64,000 nucleotides of DNA, taken from an uncultured Christensenella sp. GTDB lineage: Bacteria > Bacillota > Clostridia > Christensenellales > UBA3700. Under the pieces are notes generated by a model. The model made no database searches and was not told the DNA's origin. It was given only the letters and a program-made list of their open reading frames with translations. The stretch is taken from NCBI GenBank assembly GCA_910584635.1, contig CAJUBA010000002.1:1-64000 (forward strand). Reading direction: 5' to 3'. This document shows positions 18,285-28,700 of the stretch, in pieces (the first letter of the stretch is position 1; the number at the start of each line of letters is the position of its first letter). The position numbers and the translations under genes were made by a program.

Positions 18285-19823
18285 TTACTTTATTATCAGA
18301 CTTTCGCCCGTCATTTCCTTTGGAATTTCCAAGCCCATGATATCAAGCATAGTCGGCGCTATATCGCAAAGTTTTCCGCCGTCTTTCAAACCTTTTACTC
18401 CGTCGGCGCCTATGACCGCAAACGGAACTGGGTTTGTTGTATGCGCGGTAAACGGCGCTTTTGTATCAATGTCGTACATATAGTCGCAGTTTCCGTGGTC
18501 GGCTGTAAGCAACGCCTGACCGCCCACTTCCTCAATCGCGTCGAGAACTTTGCGTACGCATTCGTCGGTTACCTCTACCGCCTTTTGAGCCGCTTTCATA
18601 ACGCCCGTATGACCTACCATATCGCAATTTGCGAAATTGAGTATCATAACGTCGTACTTACCGCTCTTTATAACTTCGCAGGCTTTGTCGCAAACTTCGT
18701 AAGCGCTCATTTCCGGTTTCATATCGAAAGTCGCTATCTTCGGCGAATCTATAAGAATTCTGTCTTCGTTTTTATTGGGCGCCTCCACACCTCCGTTAAA
18801 GAAGAAAGTAACGTGAGCGTATTTTTGCGTTTCGGCGATTCTAAACTGCTTTATGCCTTTACTTGCCAAATATTCGCCGAGTGTATTCGTATATCTTTCC
18901 TTTTTGAACGCTACTTCCAGTTTATCTGCAAACGTCGCGTCATAAGTGGTAAACGACACGAAACAAGGAGCGAGAAAACCTTTCTTTCTTTCAAATCCGC
19001 TGAAATCTTCGTAGATGAAACTTCTTGTGATTTGTCTTGCTCTGTCGGGACGGTAATTAAAGAATATTACGCTGTCGCCCTTTTCTACGGTCGCTATTGC
19101 TTTTCCGTTTTCGCAAATTACCGTAGGAAGCATAAACTCGTCGGTTACGCCTTTATCATAACTGTTTTGCATTGCCTGAACGGGGTCGTTTTCCATTACG
19201 CCTTCGCCGTCGACAAGCGCCGAGTAAGCCTTTGCAACTCTCTCCCAGATGTTATCTCTGTCCATAGCGTAAAAACGTCCGCTTATCGTTGCGATTTTTC
19301 CGTAATCCAATTCATTAAGATAATTGGAAAGTTGTTCTATAAAGCCCTTACCGCTCGTAGGCGACACGTCTCTGCCGTCCATGAAGCAATGAACGTAAGT
19401 CTGCTTTACTCCCATATCTTTTGCCATTCTGATAGTAGCGAAAAGATGTTCGAGATGGGAGTGTACTCCTCCGTCGGATACCAATCCCATTACGTGAAGA
19501 CCTCTGTCTTTCTTTATTGCGTTCAGCATTGCGTCGGTTAGCGCTTTATTGGAGAAAAAGTCTCCGTCCTGTATAGCCTTGGTTATTTTCGGCAAGTCCT
19601 GGAATATTACTCTTCCCGCGCCTATGTTGAGATGACCTACTTCGCTGTTGCCCATCTGTCCTTCGGGCAAGCCGACGGCAAGTCCGCTGGCGCTAAGTTG
19701 AGTAGAAGGGTTTTTCGCCAAAATATCCAGTACGTTGGGAGACGTCGTTTGGGATATAGCGTTGTTTTCTCCAAACTCGTTTATGCCGTATCCGTCCATT
19801 ATTATCAAACCTGTAAATTTCAT
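18285..19823 (-). CDS. gpmI: 2,3-bisphosphoglycerate-independent phosphoglycerate mutase
   Basis: 512 residues from the ATG at 19823, which has AGAGG 6 nt upstream; a longer frame to 19841 has no ribosome site. Alkaline-phosphatase-like metal sites are visible: LIIMDGYGIN, the catalytic serine in GQMGNSEVGHLNIGAGR, HCFMDGRDV, LNFANCDMVGHTG and LLTADHGNCDYM. It interconverts 3- and 2-phosphoglycerate with two Mn2+. Normal length for the family. Third gene of the glycolytic operon; enolase and GAPDH are not in the window. Confidence 0.96.
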   Translation of the reverse strand: MKFTGLIIMDGYGINEFGENNAISQTTSPNVLDILAKNPSTQLSASGLAVGLPEGQMGNSEVGHLNIGAGRVIFQDLPKITKAIQDGDFFSNKALTDAMLNAIKKDRGLHVMGLVSDGGVHSHLEHLFATIRMAKDMGVKQTYVHCFMDGRDVSPTSGKGFIEQLSNYLNELDYGKIATISGRFYAMDRDNIWERVAKAYSALVDGEGVMENDPVQAMQNSYDKGVTDEFMLPTVICENGKAIATVEKGDSVIFFNYRPDRARQITRSFIYEDFSGFERKKGFLAPCFVSFTTYDATFADKLEVAFKKERYTNTLGEYLASKGIKQFRIAETQKYAHVTFFFNGGVEAPNKNEDRILIDSPKIATFDMKPEMSAYEVCDKACEVIKSGKYDVMILNFANCDMVGHTGVMKAAQKAVEVTDECVRKVLDAIEEVGGQALLTADHGNCDYMYDIDTKAPFTAHTTNPVPFAVIGADGVKGLKDGGKLCDIAPTMLDIMGLEIPKEMTGESLIIK

Positions 19824-19907
19824 ATCTGCCTCTGTAATCACTTTTATTAAGTCAAGGCGAACAATAATTCTACTGCCCGCCTCGCCGTTGTCATTATTAT
19901 TTGAAAA

Positions 19908-20657
19908 TCAATACTTAACTACCTGGGAGAAGTCAACCGCTTTGAGCGACGCTCCGCCGATAAGTCCGCCGTCGATTTGCGGCATAGCCATAAGTTCGCT
20001 TGCGTTCTTGGGATTCATGCTTCCGCCGTACTGAATTCTTACCTTCTCTTCCGCGCACTTTTCGCAGTAGAGTTTTGCCATAGTATTTCTAATGATAGCG
20101 ATAGTATCGTTAGCGTCCTGAGCGGTAGCGGTCTTGCCCGTTCCGATAGCCCATACGGGTTCATAAGCGATAACTATGTTTTCCAACTGATCTTTATCTA
20201 TGTCTTTGAACGCTTCCGTAGTCTGTCTTACAAGCACTTCTTCTACGATACCGCCTTCTCTTTCTTCAAGAGTTTCGCCTACGCAGATGATGGGTTTAAG
20301 TCCCTTGGAAAGCGCCGCTTTTACTCTTGCGTTTACCGTTTGGTCGGTTTCTCCGAAATACTGTCTGCGTTCGCTGTGTCCGATGATAACGTATTCTACT
20401 CCGAGTTCTACGAGCATATCCGCGCTTATCTCGCCTGTGAACGCGCCTTTTTCCGCCCAGTGAACGTTCTCCGCGCCCAACTTGATATTCGTACCTTTAA
20501 CGAGTTCTCCCGCAGCCGCGATATTTGTATAAGGAACGCAAACGACTACTTCCGCCTTAGCGTCCGCAACGAGCGGGATAAGGTCGGTAAGAAGAGCCTT
20601 TGTAGCCGCGATAGTATTGTTCATTTTCCAGTTTCCTGCAATAATAGGTTGTCTCAT
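19908..20657 (-). CDS. tpiA: Triosephosphate isomerase
   Basis: 249 residues, standard length. Catalytic Lys in AGNWKMNNT, His in YVIIGHSERRQYF, Glu in IAYEPVWAIGTGKTA, and the phosphate loop YGGSMNPKNA. It interconverts DHAP and glyceraldehyde-3-phosphate. Ribosome site AGAGGT before the ATG. It follows pgk by 25 bp and precedes gpmI by 84 bp on the same strand. Confidence 0.97.
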   Translation of the reverse strand: MRQPIIAGNWKMNNTIAATKALLTDLIPLVADAKAEVVVCVPYTNIAAAGELVKGTNIKLGAENVHWAEKGAFTGEISADMLVELGVEYVIIGHSERRQYFGETDQTVNARVKAALSKGLKPIICVGETLEEREGGIVEEVLVRQTTEAFKDIDKDQLENIVIAYEPVWAIGTGKTATAQDANDTIAIIRNTMAKLYCEKCAEEKVRIQYGGSMNPKNASELMAMPQIDGGLIGGASLKAVDFSQVVKY

Positions 20658-20682
20658 TTTTTATACCTCTGTAAATTTATTT

Positions 20683-22002
20683 TCAGTTTTTTTCGTTAAG
20701 GCAAGCGATGCCCGGCAAAACTTTACCTTCAAACAGTTCGAGCGACGCTCCGCCTCCTGTGGATATATGCGACATTTTGTCCGCAAAACCGAGTTGCGCA
20801 ACCGCGGCAGCGCTATCGCCTCCGCCGATTATCGTAGTAGCGCCCTCCGCTTCCGCCATAGCCTTAGCAACAGCAACCGTTCCGCTTGCAAGTATCGGGT
20901 TTTCAAACACGCCCATAGGTCCGTTCCAAATTACCGTCTTCGCGTTCTTTACAACGTCTGCGAAAAGCGCTTTGGATTTTTCGCCAATATCGAGTCCCAT
21001 TCTGTCAGCGGGCATTGCGCTTATATCGTAAGTCTTAACTTCGATTTCCGCATCTATTGGATTGGGGAATTCTTTTGCTGTAACCGCGTCTACCGGCAAA
21101 AGAAGTTGTTTTCCGAGTTTCTTAGCCTTTGCGAGCATTTCCTTACAATATTCGATTTTTTCGTCGTCTACAAGGGAGGTTCCCACTTCGTATCCCAAAG
21201 CCTTAGCGAACGTATAGGACATACCTCCGCCGATAATAAGCGTATCGCATTTATTGAGCAAATTGTCAATTACTTTGAGTTTATCCGCGACTTTCGCTCC
21301 GCCGAGTACCGCTACGAACGGATGAACGGGATGTTCCAAACTATCCGCCATAACGCTGAGTTCCTTTTCAATCAAAAATCCGCATACCGCGTCTTTTACG
21401 AATCCGTACTCTACAATTCCCGCGGTGGACGCGTGGCTTCTGTGAGCGGTACCGAAAGCGTCGTTGACATAAATATCCGCGTACTCGCTGAGCGCTTTAC
21501 AAAACGCTTCGTCTCTGCCTTCTTCTTCTGCGTGGAAACGAAGATTTTCAAGCAATACGCATTCGCCGTCTTTAAGAGCGGCTACTTTTGCTTTAGCGTC
21601 TTCTCCGATAACGTCCTTTGCAAAAACGACTTTACCGCCGAGAAGTTGGTTAAGTCTGTCCGCAACCGGTCTGAGAGTCAATTTGACGGGATCGTTTTTC
21701 AAAGCCTTTGCAATAGCCTCTTCGCTTGCTTTTTGCTGCTCTGCTTCGGGCAACGCCGCGATAGCCTTCTTTTCCTTCTTTGTCAAACCTACTTTAGCGC
21801 TGAAAATGCTGTGAGGTTTGCCCATGTGAGAGCAAAGAATAACCTTAGCGCCTTGCTCCATAAGATATTTAATCGTAGGCAACGCGCCCTGTATGCGGTT
21901 TTCGTCCGTAATCGCGCCGTCTTTCATTGGCACGTTGAAATCCACTCTGACGAGGCATTTCTTGCCTTTTACGTTTACGTCTTTGATTGACTTCTTGTTC
22001 AT
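20683..22002 (-). CDS. pgk: Phosphoglycerate kinase with an enlarged N-terminal loop
   Basis: 439 residues against roughly 395 in most bacteria. Substrate motif RVDFNVPMKDGAITDENRI, hinge and nucleotide regions (AVLGGAKVADK, NGPMGVFENP, TIIGGGDSAAAV, STGGGASLELFEG) are intact. The extra length lies just after SHMGKPH: about 40 charged residues including KVGLTKKEKKAIAALPEAEQ before the usual LTLRPVADRL. Catalyses ATP formation from 1,3-bisphosphoglycerate. First gene of the operon, with an AAGGAGAC ribosome site. Confidence 0.96.
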   Translation of the reverse strand: MNKKSIKDVNVKGKKCLVRVDFNVPMKDGAITDENRIQGALPTIKYLMEQGAKVILCSHMGKPHSIFSAKVGLTKKEKKAIAALPEAEQQKASEEAIAKALKNDPVKLTLRPVADRLNQLLGGKVVFAKDVIGEDAKAKVAALKDGECVLLENLRFHAEEEGRDEAFCKALSEYADIYVNDAFGTAHRSHASTAGIVEYGFVKDAVCGFLIEKELSVMADSLEHPVHPFVAVLGGAKVADKLKVIDNLLNKCDTLIIGGGMSYTFAKALGYEVGTSLVDDEKIEYCKEMLAKAKKLGKQLLLPVDAVTAKEFPNPIDAEIEVKTYDISAMPADRMGLDIGEKSKALFADVVKNAKTVIWNGPMGVFENPILASGTVAVAKAMAEAEGATTIIGGGDSAAAVAQLGFADKMSHISTGGGASLELFEGKVLPGIACLNEKN

Positions 22003-22044
22003 ATTAAGTCTCCTTAAATATTTAATATAAATTTTTACGCTGTT

Positions 22045-22074
22045 ATTATATCACTGCGCAGTATTTTTTGTAAA
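22045..22074 (-). promoter_or_regulatory. Promoter of the glycolytic operon with a palindrome in the spacer
   Basis: On the minus strand: TTTACA (22074-22069), an 18-bp spacer and TATAAT (22050-22045), about 40 bp before the pgk ATG. The spacer contains the perfect palindrome ACTGCGCAGT (22053-22062), a plausible repressor site. Confidence 0.6.
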
Positions 22075-22123
22075 GAATAATAATGTCATTTGTCGATATT
22101 CCGACAATCTTCGCCTATCGGCG

Positions 22124-22885
22124 TCAACTTTCTCTGCCGTCCGACCCGTCGTTTGCGACTCCCTCTGCTTCCTGCGTTTGTTGCGATATATCTTCTTTGT
22201 TTTCAACGTTTTCTTCCGCAATCTTTGAATTGGGATTGAGCGCGCGGCAATCCAATCTTCTCAAATGCGATCTGTCTGCGTTGCACACCGCTATAAATTC
22301 GCCGTTGTACTCTTCGATATGCATTTGAGCGCCGCATCCTTCGATATCGCATTTGGATTTAATACTTAGATCGTAAAACTCGCCGTTGACAAGCATAACG
22401 GGAGGCTTGCCGTAACTGATTTTCTTTACCGCAAAATCGCTTTTGCACATAGCGACTATCATCTTTGTTCTGTATCCGTAGTCGATGACGTACGCCCCCG
22501 CGGTAAAAGTAAGTAAAAACAATACCAATATTACCGCTACTCTTGCAGTATTGTTGAAATTCAACCTACCGATTATATAAATAGCGACCACGCCTATAAT
22601 AACGCTGACGATTGAAAGCGCAAGCCTTAATATAACGGACTTCTTGACCGAATCTTTTTTGCCTTTGGAAATCGCTTCCACTTCGCCCATATCCAATCCG
22701 CGTATGTCTTTTAAGTCTTCTTCTTGCAAACTCGCTTTGGAAAGTATATAAAGCCTTTCTCTTTCCTTTGCCTGACGGCGTTCGAAAAAAGACATCTTCT
22801 TCTTTTCGCTTTCAAGTTGGGCGCCGCATTTTTCGCAAAACGTCGCATGTTCTTTATTTTCGTGTTTGCAATTGGGACACTGCAT
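22124..22885 (-). CDS. Zinc-ribbon membrane protein of unknown function
   Basis: 253 residues. It starts with a zinc ribbon CPNC-x11-CEKC (residues 3-21), then a charged stretch (KKKMSFFERRQAKERERLY), two membrane helices (about residues 85-145) and a soluble C-terminal domain with a second cysteine pair (KCDIEGCGA) and CNADRSHLRRLDC. It ends in an acidic low-complexity tail. It starts 1 bp after the upstream gene's stop, so the two are probably coupled. Function unknown; zinc-ribbon-plus-membrane proteins are common and uncharacterised in Firmicutes. Confidence 0.7.
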   Translation of the reverse strand: MQCPNCKHENKEHATFCEKCGAQLESEKKKMSFFERRQAKERERLYILSKASLQEEDLKDIRGLDMGEVEAISKGKKDSVKKSVILRLALSIVSVIIGVVAIYIIGRLNFNNTARVAVILVLFLLTFTAGAYVIDYGYRTKMIVAMCKSDFAVKKISYGKPPVMLVNGEFYDLSIKSKCDIEGCGAQMHIEEYNGEFIAVCNADRSHLRRLDCRALNPNSKIAEENVENKEDISQQTQEAEGVANDGSDGRES

Positions 22886-22886
22886 A

Positions 22887-23654
22887 TTACTCCGCTCCGA
22901 CTTCTTCCGTCAAAATCTCGACAGGTTTTCTTTCGCCGTTTAATTTCTTTACTTTCTTTCTATACAGACCGTATACTACCGTAGCGGTTATCGATGCGGC
23001 GAGTATAAGATAACTTCCTATATGAGGTTGAATAGCCGCCTTTGGCGCGCTTGCCGCTCCCGTTATTACAAACAGTATCCACTGTATAGCCGAAATTACC
23101 GTAAAAACGGCGACGGACAGTAGCAAAAATATACCGTCTTTTTTCTTACTTCTGCATACGCATACTGCAATCAGCAAGGTTATCCAACTAATCAGCGTTA
23201 CGGCGGAAACTATCGCTGACGCTATATACGCGTCGCCTAGCATATTCGCTTCTTCTTTTGTAATCTTCTGTTCAAACGCCGCTTTGATAATTTGCGGGTC
23301 AATCGAACTGTCCGTGTTTTTAGAGAGATAGTCCACCGCGTTTTCATATCCGCCGAAAGACGCGGTAAGAAAATCCAACATCGACATACTTACCGTTACT
23401 GCGAATTTAGGGTTTTCATCGTTCTCTTCTATTTCCATATTCAAAATTTCGCTGAGCGAACTTGAAAAATTCATATTGATAGCGGGCATTATCAAAAACG
23501 CAATTATACACAGTCCCACCGTTATTCCCAAAACGATATTCAAACGCGTATCCAACGCGTTCTTTTTCAAGTCAAGCGTTTTGTTGAACTGTAAATCGGC
23601 TCTTTGCTGTTTGGTTAAAGCGTTTGGATTTTTCTTTTTGGAACGTTTTGCCAT
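22887..23654 (-). CDS. Membrane protein of unknown function
   Basis: 255 residues. A basic N terminus (AKRSKKKNPNALTKQQRADL) leads to a first helix at about residues 40-60. An external domain of about 85 acidic residues follows, then three helices (about 140-235) and a basic tail ending in EILTEEVGAE. I do not recognise the family. It forms a two-gene unit with the zinc-ribbon protein. The extracytoplasmic loop could be a sensor, but nothing more can be said. Confidence 0.65.
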   Translation of the reverse strand: MAKRSKKKNPNALTKQQRADLQFNKTLDLKKNALDTRLNIVLGITVGLCIIAFLIMPAINMNFSSSLSEILNMEIEENDENPKFAVTVSMSMLDFLTASFGGYENAVDYLSKNTDSSIDPQIIKAAFEQKITKEEANMLGDAYIASAIVSAVTLISWITLLIAVCVCRSKKKDGIFLLLSVAVFTVISAIQWILFVITGAASAPKAAIQPHIGSYLILAASITATVVYGLYRKKVKKLNGERKPVEILTEEVGAE

Positions 23655-23837
23655 ACTGCCCTCGCAATAGTTACTATTACAATTTTACACTATTTCAGCG
23701 ATTATCGCAAGAAGTGAATAAAACTTTGCAAAAAATATACAATAGTATTGCCGTAAAACGGACGGAGACGTTACATAGCCGAAAAATAATTCGCTTAAAA
23801 ACGCTTTATTTTAGGCTAAATAAAAAAGGAGAAAGAT

Positions 23838-24092
23838 ATGATTACAATTATTGCACTTATTTTGGTAACTGTCGGCGCTCTTAACTGGTTGTCGGTAGGT
23901 ATCTTCAACTTTAACGTGATCAACTGGATGTTTACGCCTAGCGCGTACGTCGGCGCGAGAATAGTATACGCGCTCGTGGGTATAGCAGGCGTATGGCTTA
24001 TTGCATATCTTATATACAATAAGTTCTCTCCCAAGCGTATCCACGCCGTAGAAGATATGAGATCTGACCACGATCATACGGACAGAGTATAA
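23838..24092 (+). CDS. DUF378 family small membrane protein
   Basis: 84 residues with two helices: IIALILVTVGALNWLSVGIF and a second containing VYALVGIAGVWLIAYL. The G-x-L-N-W-L-x-V-G pattern and the following N-W-x-F are the DUF378 signature. A loop and a short basic, His/Asp-rich tail (DMRSDHDHTDRV) follow the second helix. Function unknown. Ribosome site AAAGGAGAAAG is ideal and a strong terminator follows, so it is a monocistronic, probably well expressed gene. Confidence 0.8.
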   Translation: MITIIALILVTVGALNWLSVGIFNFNVINWMFTPSAYVGARIVYALVGIAGVWLIAYLIYNKFSPKRIHAVEDMRSDHDHTDRV

Positions 24093-24113
24093 CAGCGGAT
24101 AGGCTTTATCATT

Positions 24114-24145
24114 AAAAAAGAGCAAGCGTCGCTTGCTCTTTTTTA
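24114..24145. terminator. Bidirectional terminator between DUF378 and pyrG
   Basis: A 15-bp perfect inverted repeat AAAAAAGAGCAAGCG / CGCTTGCTCTTTTTT with A and T tracts at both ends. Serves the convergent DUF378 and pyrG genes. Confidence 0.9.
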
Positions 24146-24149
24146 TTCG

Positions 24150-25760
24150 TTATTTATTTTTTGAATTTTTCAAAGACGCTTTTACAAACTCTCTGAATAT
24201 AGCGTGCGCTCTGTTGGGACGCGACTTGAATTCGGGATGATACTGTACCGCAATAAAGAAATCGTTGGCGGGAATTTCCACCGCTTCGACAAGTCTTTCG
24301 TCGGGAGAAGTACCCGTAATACGCAAGCCCGCATTGCTTAGTTCTTCGCGATACTCGTTGTTAAACTCGTATCTATGACGGTGTCTTTCCTGAATCAAAT
24401 CTTCGCCGTACGCTTTGCTCATAAGACTGTCTTTGGCTATCTTACATGGATAAGCGCCCAATCTCATTGTCCCGCCCTTTGGAATATTGCCGTGTTGGTC
24501 GGGCATTAAGTCTATAACGCAATGCTTGCTTTGAGCGTCGAACTCGCTGCTGGTAGCGTCTTTATATCCCAATACGTTGCGAGCGTATTCTATTACCGCT
24601 ATCTGCATACCCAAACAGATTCCGAAATAAGGAACATTGTTTTCTCTCGCGTATTTACAAGCGAGTATCTTGCCCTCTACGCCTCTGTCGCCGAAACCTC
24701 CGGGAACAAGTATACCGTCTACGTCCGCAAGCAATTTCTTGCACGTTGCGTCGTCGCAAATATCTTCGGCTTCTATCCACTTGATATTGACTATGCAGGA
24801 GTTCTCGTAACCGCCGTGTTTCAACGCTTCCGCTACTGAAAGGTAAGCGTCGTGAAGTTTGACGTACTTTCCTACTATCGCTATCGAAACTTCCTCTTTT
24901 CTCGATTTTATACGCTCCAACATATCCGTCCATTCTTTCATATCGGGTTTTTGCGTATCGAGATTAAGTTCTCTGCACACAACTTCGCTGAGTTTGCTCT
25001 TTTCCAACATCATCGGCGCTTCGTAAAGTATATCCACCGTAAGGTTTTCTACCACGCAATCGGGCGCGACGTTACAGAAAAGCGCAATCTTATCCAAAAC
25101 GCCCTTTTCCATAGGCATATCGCAACGGCATACTATTATGTCGGGATTGATACCCAGTCCCATGAGTTCCTTACATGAGTGTTGAGTAGGTTTGGATTTC
25201 TGTTCGCCGCTCGACTTGATATAAGGAACAAGCGTAACGTGAACGAACAGACAGTTTCCTCTTCCCACTTCGTGAGAAATTTGTCTTATCGCTTCCAAAA
25301 ACGGTTGGCTTTCTATATCTCCTATCGTACCGCCTATTTCGGTAAGTACAACGTCCGCGTTGGATTTTTTACCTACGCTGTAAACAAACTCTTTGATTTC
25401 GTTGGTAATATGGGGAATTACCTGAACGGTCTTGCCGAGATAATCGCCCTGTCTTTCTTTATTAAGCACGTTCCAATAAACCTTGCCCGTGGTAAGGTTG
25501 GAATACTTATTGAGTTCTATATCTATAAATCTTTCATAGTGCCCCAAATCGAGGTCGGTTTCCGCTCCGTCTTCGGTAACGTAAACTTCGCCGTGTTCAT
25601 AAGGATTCATCGTACCGGGATCCACGTTGATATACGGATCGAGTTTTTGCGCCATTACTTTCAATCCTCTGGATTTGAGTAGTCTGCCAAGACACGCCAT
25701 TGTTATGCCTTTTCCGAGTCCCGATACTACTCCTCCCGTTACGAATATATACTTTGTCAT
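24150..25760 (-). CDS. pyrG: CTP synthase
   Basis: 536 residues, standard. Synthase domain: FVTGGVVSGLGKGITMACLG (P-loop), LDPYINVDPGTMNPYEHGEV, GGTIGDIESQPFLEA. Glutaminase domain: VPYFGICLGMQIAVIEYARN with the nucleophilic Cys, and a C-terminal His in VQYHPEFKSRP. It aminates UTP to CTP with glutamine. Its ATG overlaps the upstream carB-dapF stop by 4 bp, so it is the last gene of a glutamine-using pyrimidine operon. Confidence 0.97.
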   Translation of the reverse strand: MTKYIFVTGGVVSGLGKGITMACLGRLLKSRGLKVMAQKLDPYINVDPGTMNPYEHGEVYVTEDGAETDLDLGHYERFIDIELNKYSNLTTGKVYWNVLNKERQGDYLGKTVQVIPHITNEIKEFVYSVGKKSNADVVLTEIGGTIGDIESQPFLEAIRQISHEVGRGNCLFVHVTLVPYIKSSGEQKSKPTQHSCKELMGLGINPDIIVCRCDMPMEKGVLDKIALFCNVAPDCVVENLTVDILYEAPMMLEKSKLSEVVCRELNLDTQKPDMKEWTDMLERIKSRKEEVSIAIVGKYVKLHDAYLSVAEALKHGGYENSCIVNIKWIEAEDICDDATCKKLLADVDGILVPGGFGDRGVEGKILACKYARENNVPYFGICLGMQIAVIEYARNVLGYKDATSSEFDAQSKHCVIDLMPDQHGNIPKGGTMRLGAYPCKIAKDSLMSKAYGEDLIQERHRHRYEFNNEYREELSNAGLRITGTSPDERLVEAVEIPANDFFIAVQYHPEFKSRPNRAHAIFREFVKASLKNSKNK

Positions 25761-28700
25761 ACCTCTACCTCTCCGTCGTATACTTTTAATGCGTCGCCCG
25801 TCATAAACACTCCGCTGTCGGTATATCTGATTTTAAGATCTCCGCCGAGAAGTTTAACGGTAACTTCTTTTTCCTTATCGCAATATCCGTTGACAACCGC
25901 TGCGACAGCGACTGCGCAGGCGCCTGTTCCGCAAGCCCAGGTTTCGCCCGAGCCTCTCTCCCATACTCTCATTTTCAAAGTATGCTTGTCAATCACTTTG
26001 ACAAATTCCACGTTTACTCCTTCGGGGAAAAGCGGACTTTCTTCGAATTTGGGGCCTATCTTTTCTATATCGATATTTTCCACGTGCGGTACGAATACTA
26101 CGCAGTGCGGATTGCCCATGGACACGCAAGTAATCTCGTATTCCTTGTCGCCTATCTTGCATTTTTTAGCGACAACGGATTCGCCTTCGATTTTTACGGG
26201 GATTTTGCGCGGATTAAGTTCCGCTTTTCCCATATCCACGGTAATGGATTTTGCCATGCCGTTTTGCGTTCTTATTTGCACGTTCTTGATACCGCTGAGC
26301 GTTTCTATAGCCATTTCTTTCTTGTTGACGATAGCGTTGTCATAACAGTATTTAGCCACGCAGCGAATTCCGTTTCCGCACATTTTACCTTCGCTTCCGT
26401 CGGCGTTGAACATTCTCATTTTGACGTCCGCTTTATCGCTGTTGCAGATAAGTATTATTCCGTCCGCGCCTACGCCGAAATGTCTGTCGGAAAGTCTTAC
26501 CGCCAAACCTTCGGGATTGACTATCGGATTGTCTATACAGTTGAAGTATATATAGTCGTTGCCCGTGCCTTGCATTTTAGTAAACTTGCGGATGCTTCTA
26601 CCCTCGCGAAGTCTGTTGATATCTATAAGTTCGGTATTGAATTCCGAATATCTGCTCAAAAGCGAGTTGGCTACCGCGTTTGCAGTATCTATCGAAGTAA
26701 GACACGGAATTGCTCTCTCTACCGCCTTTCTTCTTATCTTTACGCTATCTCTTGTCGGCAACTTACCTTTGGACGAAGTGGAAATAATATAATCAACCTT
26801 GCCCGATTCGATTAGAGAAATCGTATTGTCCTTAGAATTTTGGTGGATCTTGTTGACTTCGATAACGTCAAGACCTACTCCTCTTAATACTTCCGCCGTA
26901 CCTGCCGTCGCATAAAGCGTATATCCGAGATCTTCGAATTTCTGTCCTATCTCGCCAATCTCGTCTTTATCCTGATTTCTTACCGAGATAAAGATACCGC
27001 CTTTCTTTTTCATCTTGTAGTTTGCCGCGACCAAACCTTTGTAAAGCGCTTCCTCAAGCGTAGTAGCCACGCCCAAAACTTCGCCGGTGGATTTCATTTC
27101 CGGTCCGAGTTGAGTATCGACGTTGGTCAGTTTCTCAAAAGAGAATACGGGGACTTTTACCGCTACGTAAGGCGAACTTGGATATATTCCCGTTCCAAAG
27201 CCCATATCCGCGAGTTTCTCGCCGAGTATCGCTCTCGTAGCAAGGTCTACCATCGGAACGCCCGTAACCTTACTGATATACGGAATAGTACGCGAACTTC
27301 TGGGGTTTACTTCTATAACGTAAAGTTCGTTGTTGTAAATAAGATACTGAATATTTACAAGACCGATTGTGTGAAGATTTACCGCAAGTTGTCTTGAACA
27401 TTCTTCTATTCTCGCAAGCATTTCGTCGCCTATATTCCACGAAGGATATACCGCGATTGAATCTCCCGAGTGAACGCCCGTACGTTCGATATGCTGCATT
27501 ACGCCCGGTATAAGTATATCTTCGCCGTCGCAGATAGCGTCGACTTCGATCTCCGTACCCATAAGGTATTTATCTATAAGCACAGGATTTTCTATTTTCT
27601 GCGCAAGTATGACGTCCATATACTCGATTACGTCCGCGTCGGAATAGCAAACCGTCATATTCTGTCCGCCCAAAACGTAAGAAGGTCGCAGTAGCGTGGG
27701 ATAACCTATTTCGTTGGCTACCTTAATCGCTTCCTCTTTCGTCATTATCGTAAAGCCCTTAGGACGCTTGATTTGCAATCTTTCGAGAAGTTCGTCGAAC
27801 TTTTCTCTATCCTCCGCCATATCGATATATTCCGCTTGCGTTCCGAGAATTTTGATATTCTTCTCTTTGAGCATTTTTGTAAGTTTGATAGCCGTCTGAC
27901 CGCCGAACGCTACGACTACTCCGTAAGGCTCTTCCGTCTTTATGATAGACATGACGTCTTCGTTGGTGAGCGGTTCGAAATAAAGTCTGTCGGCAGTATC
28001 GAAATCGGTGGAAACCGTTTCGGGATTGTTGTTGACGATAACTACTTCGTATCCCTTTCTCTTCAACGCCCATACGCAGTGAACGGAAGCGTAGTCGAAT
28101 TCTATACCTTGACCTATTCTTATAGGACCGGATCCGAATACTATGACTTTCTTCTTATCGCTCTTTTTATTGTCTATAAATTCTCTCGCTTCGTTTTCGT
28201 CGTCGAAAGTGGAATAGAAGTAGGGAGTCATAGCGGCAAACTCTGCGGCGCAGGTGTCGACCATTTTGTAAGACGCGTATCTCACGTTCTTTATCTTCTG
28301 ATTGCTCATTTCCTCTATCGTGGAATCGAGATAACCCATCTTCTTTGCTTTAAGATAAAGTTCGTCCGTCAAAGGCTGAGATTTGAGCGCGTTCTCCATA
28401 TCTATAAGTTTCTTGAACTTATTCAAAAACCATCTGTCTATTTTCGTTACTTCGAATATTTCGTCTACGCCGACTCCTCTTTTCAACGATTCGTATACAA
28501 CGAAAATTCTTTCGTCGTCGACGTCGTGAAGTTTTTCAGCCAGTCTTTCGTCGGAATATTTTACGAATTTTTTATCGTTAAGAGTATTGTGCGAAATTTC
28601 CGCGCCTCTTACCGCTTTCATTATAGCCTGTTCAAACGTTACGCCGATAGCCATGACTTCGCCAGTCGCTTTCATCTGCGTCCCCAGTTTTCTGCTTGCG

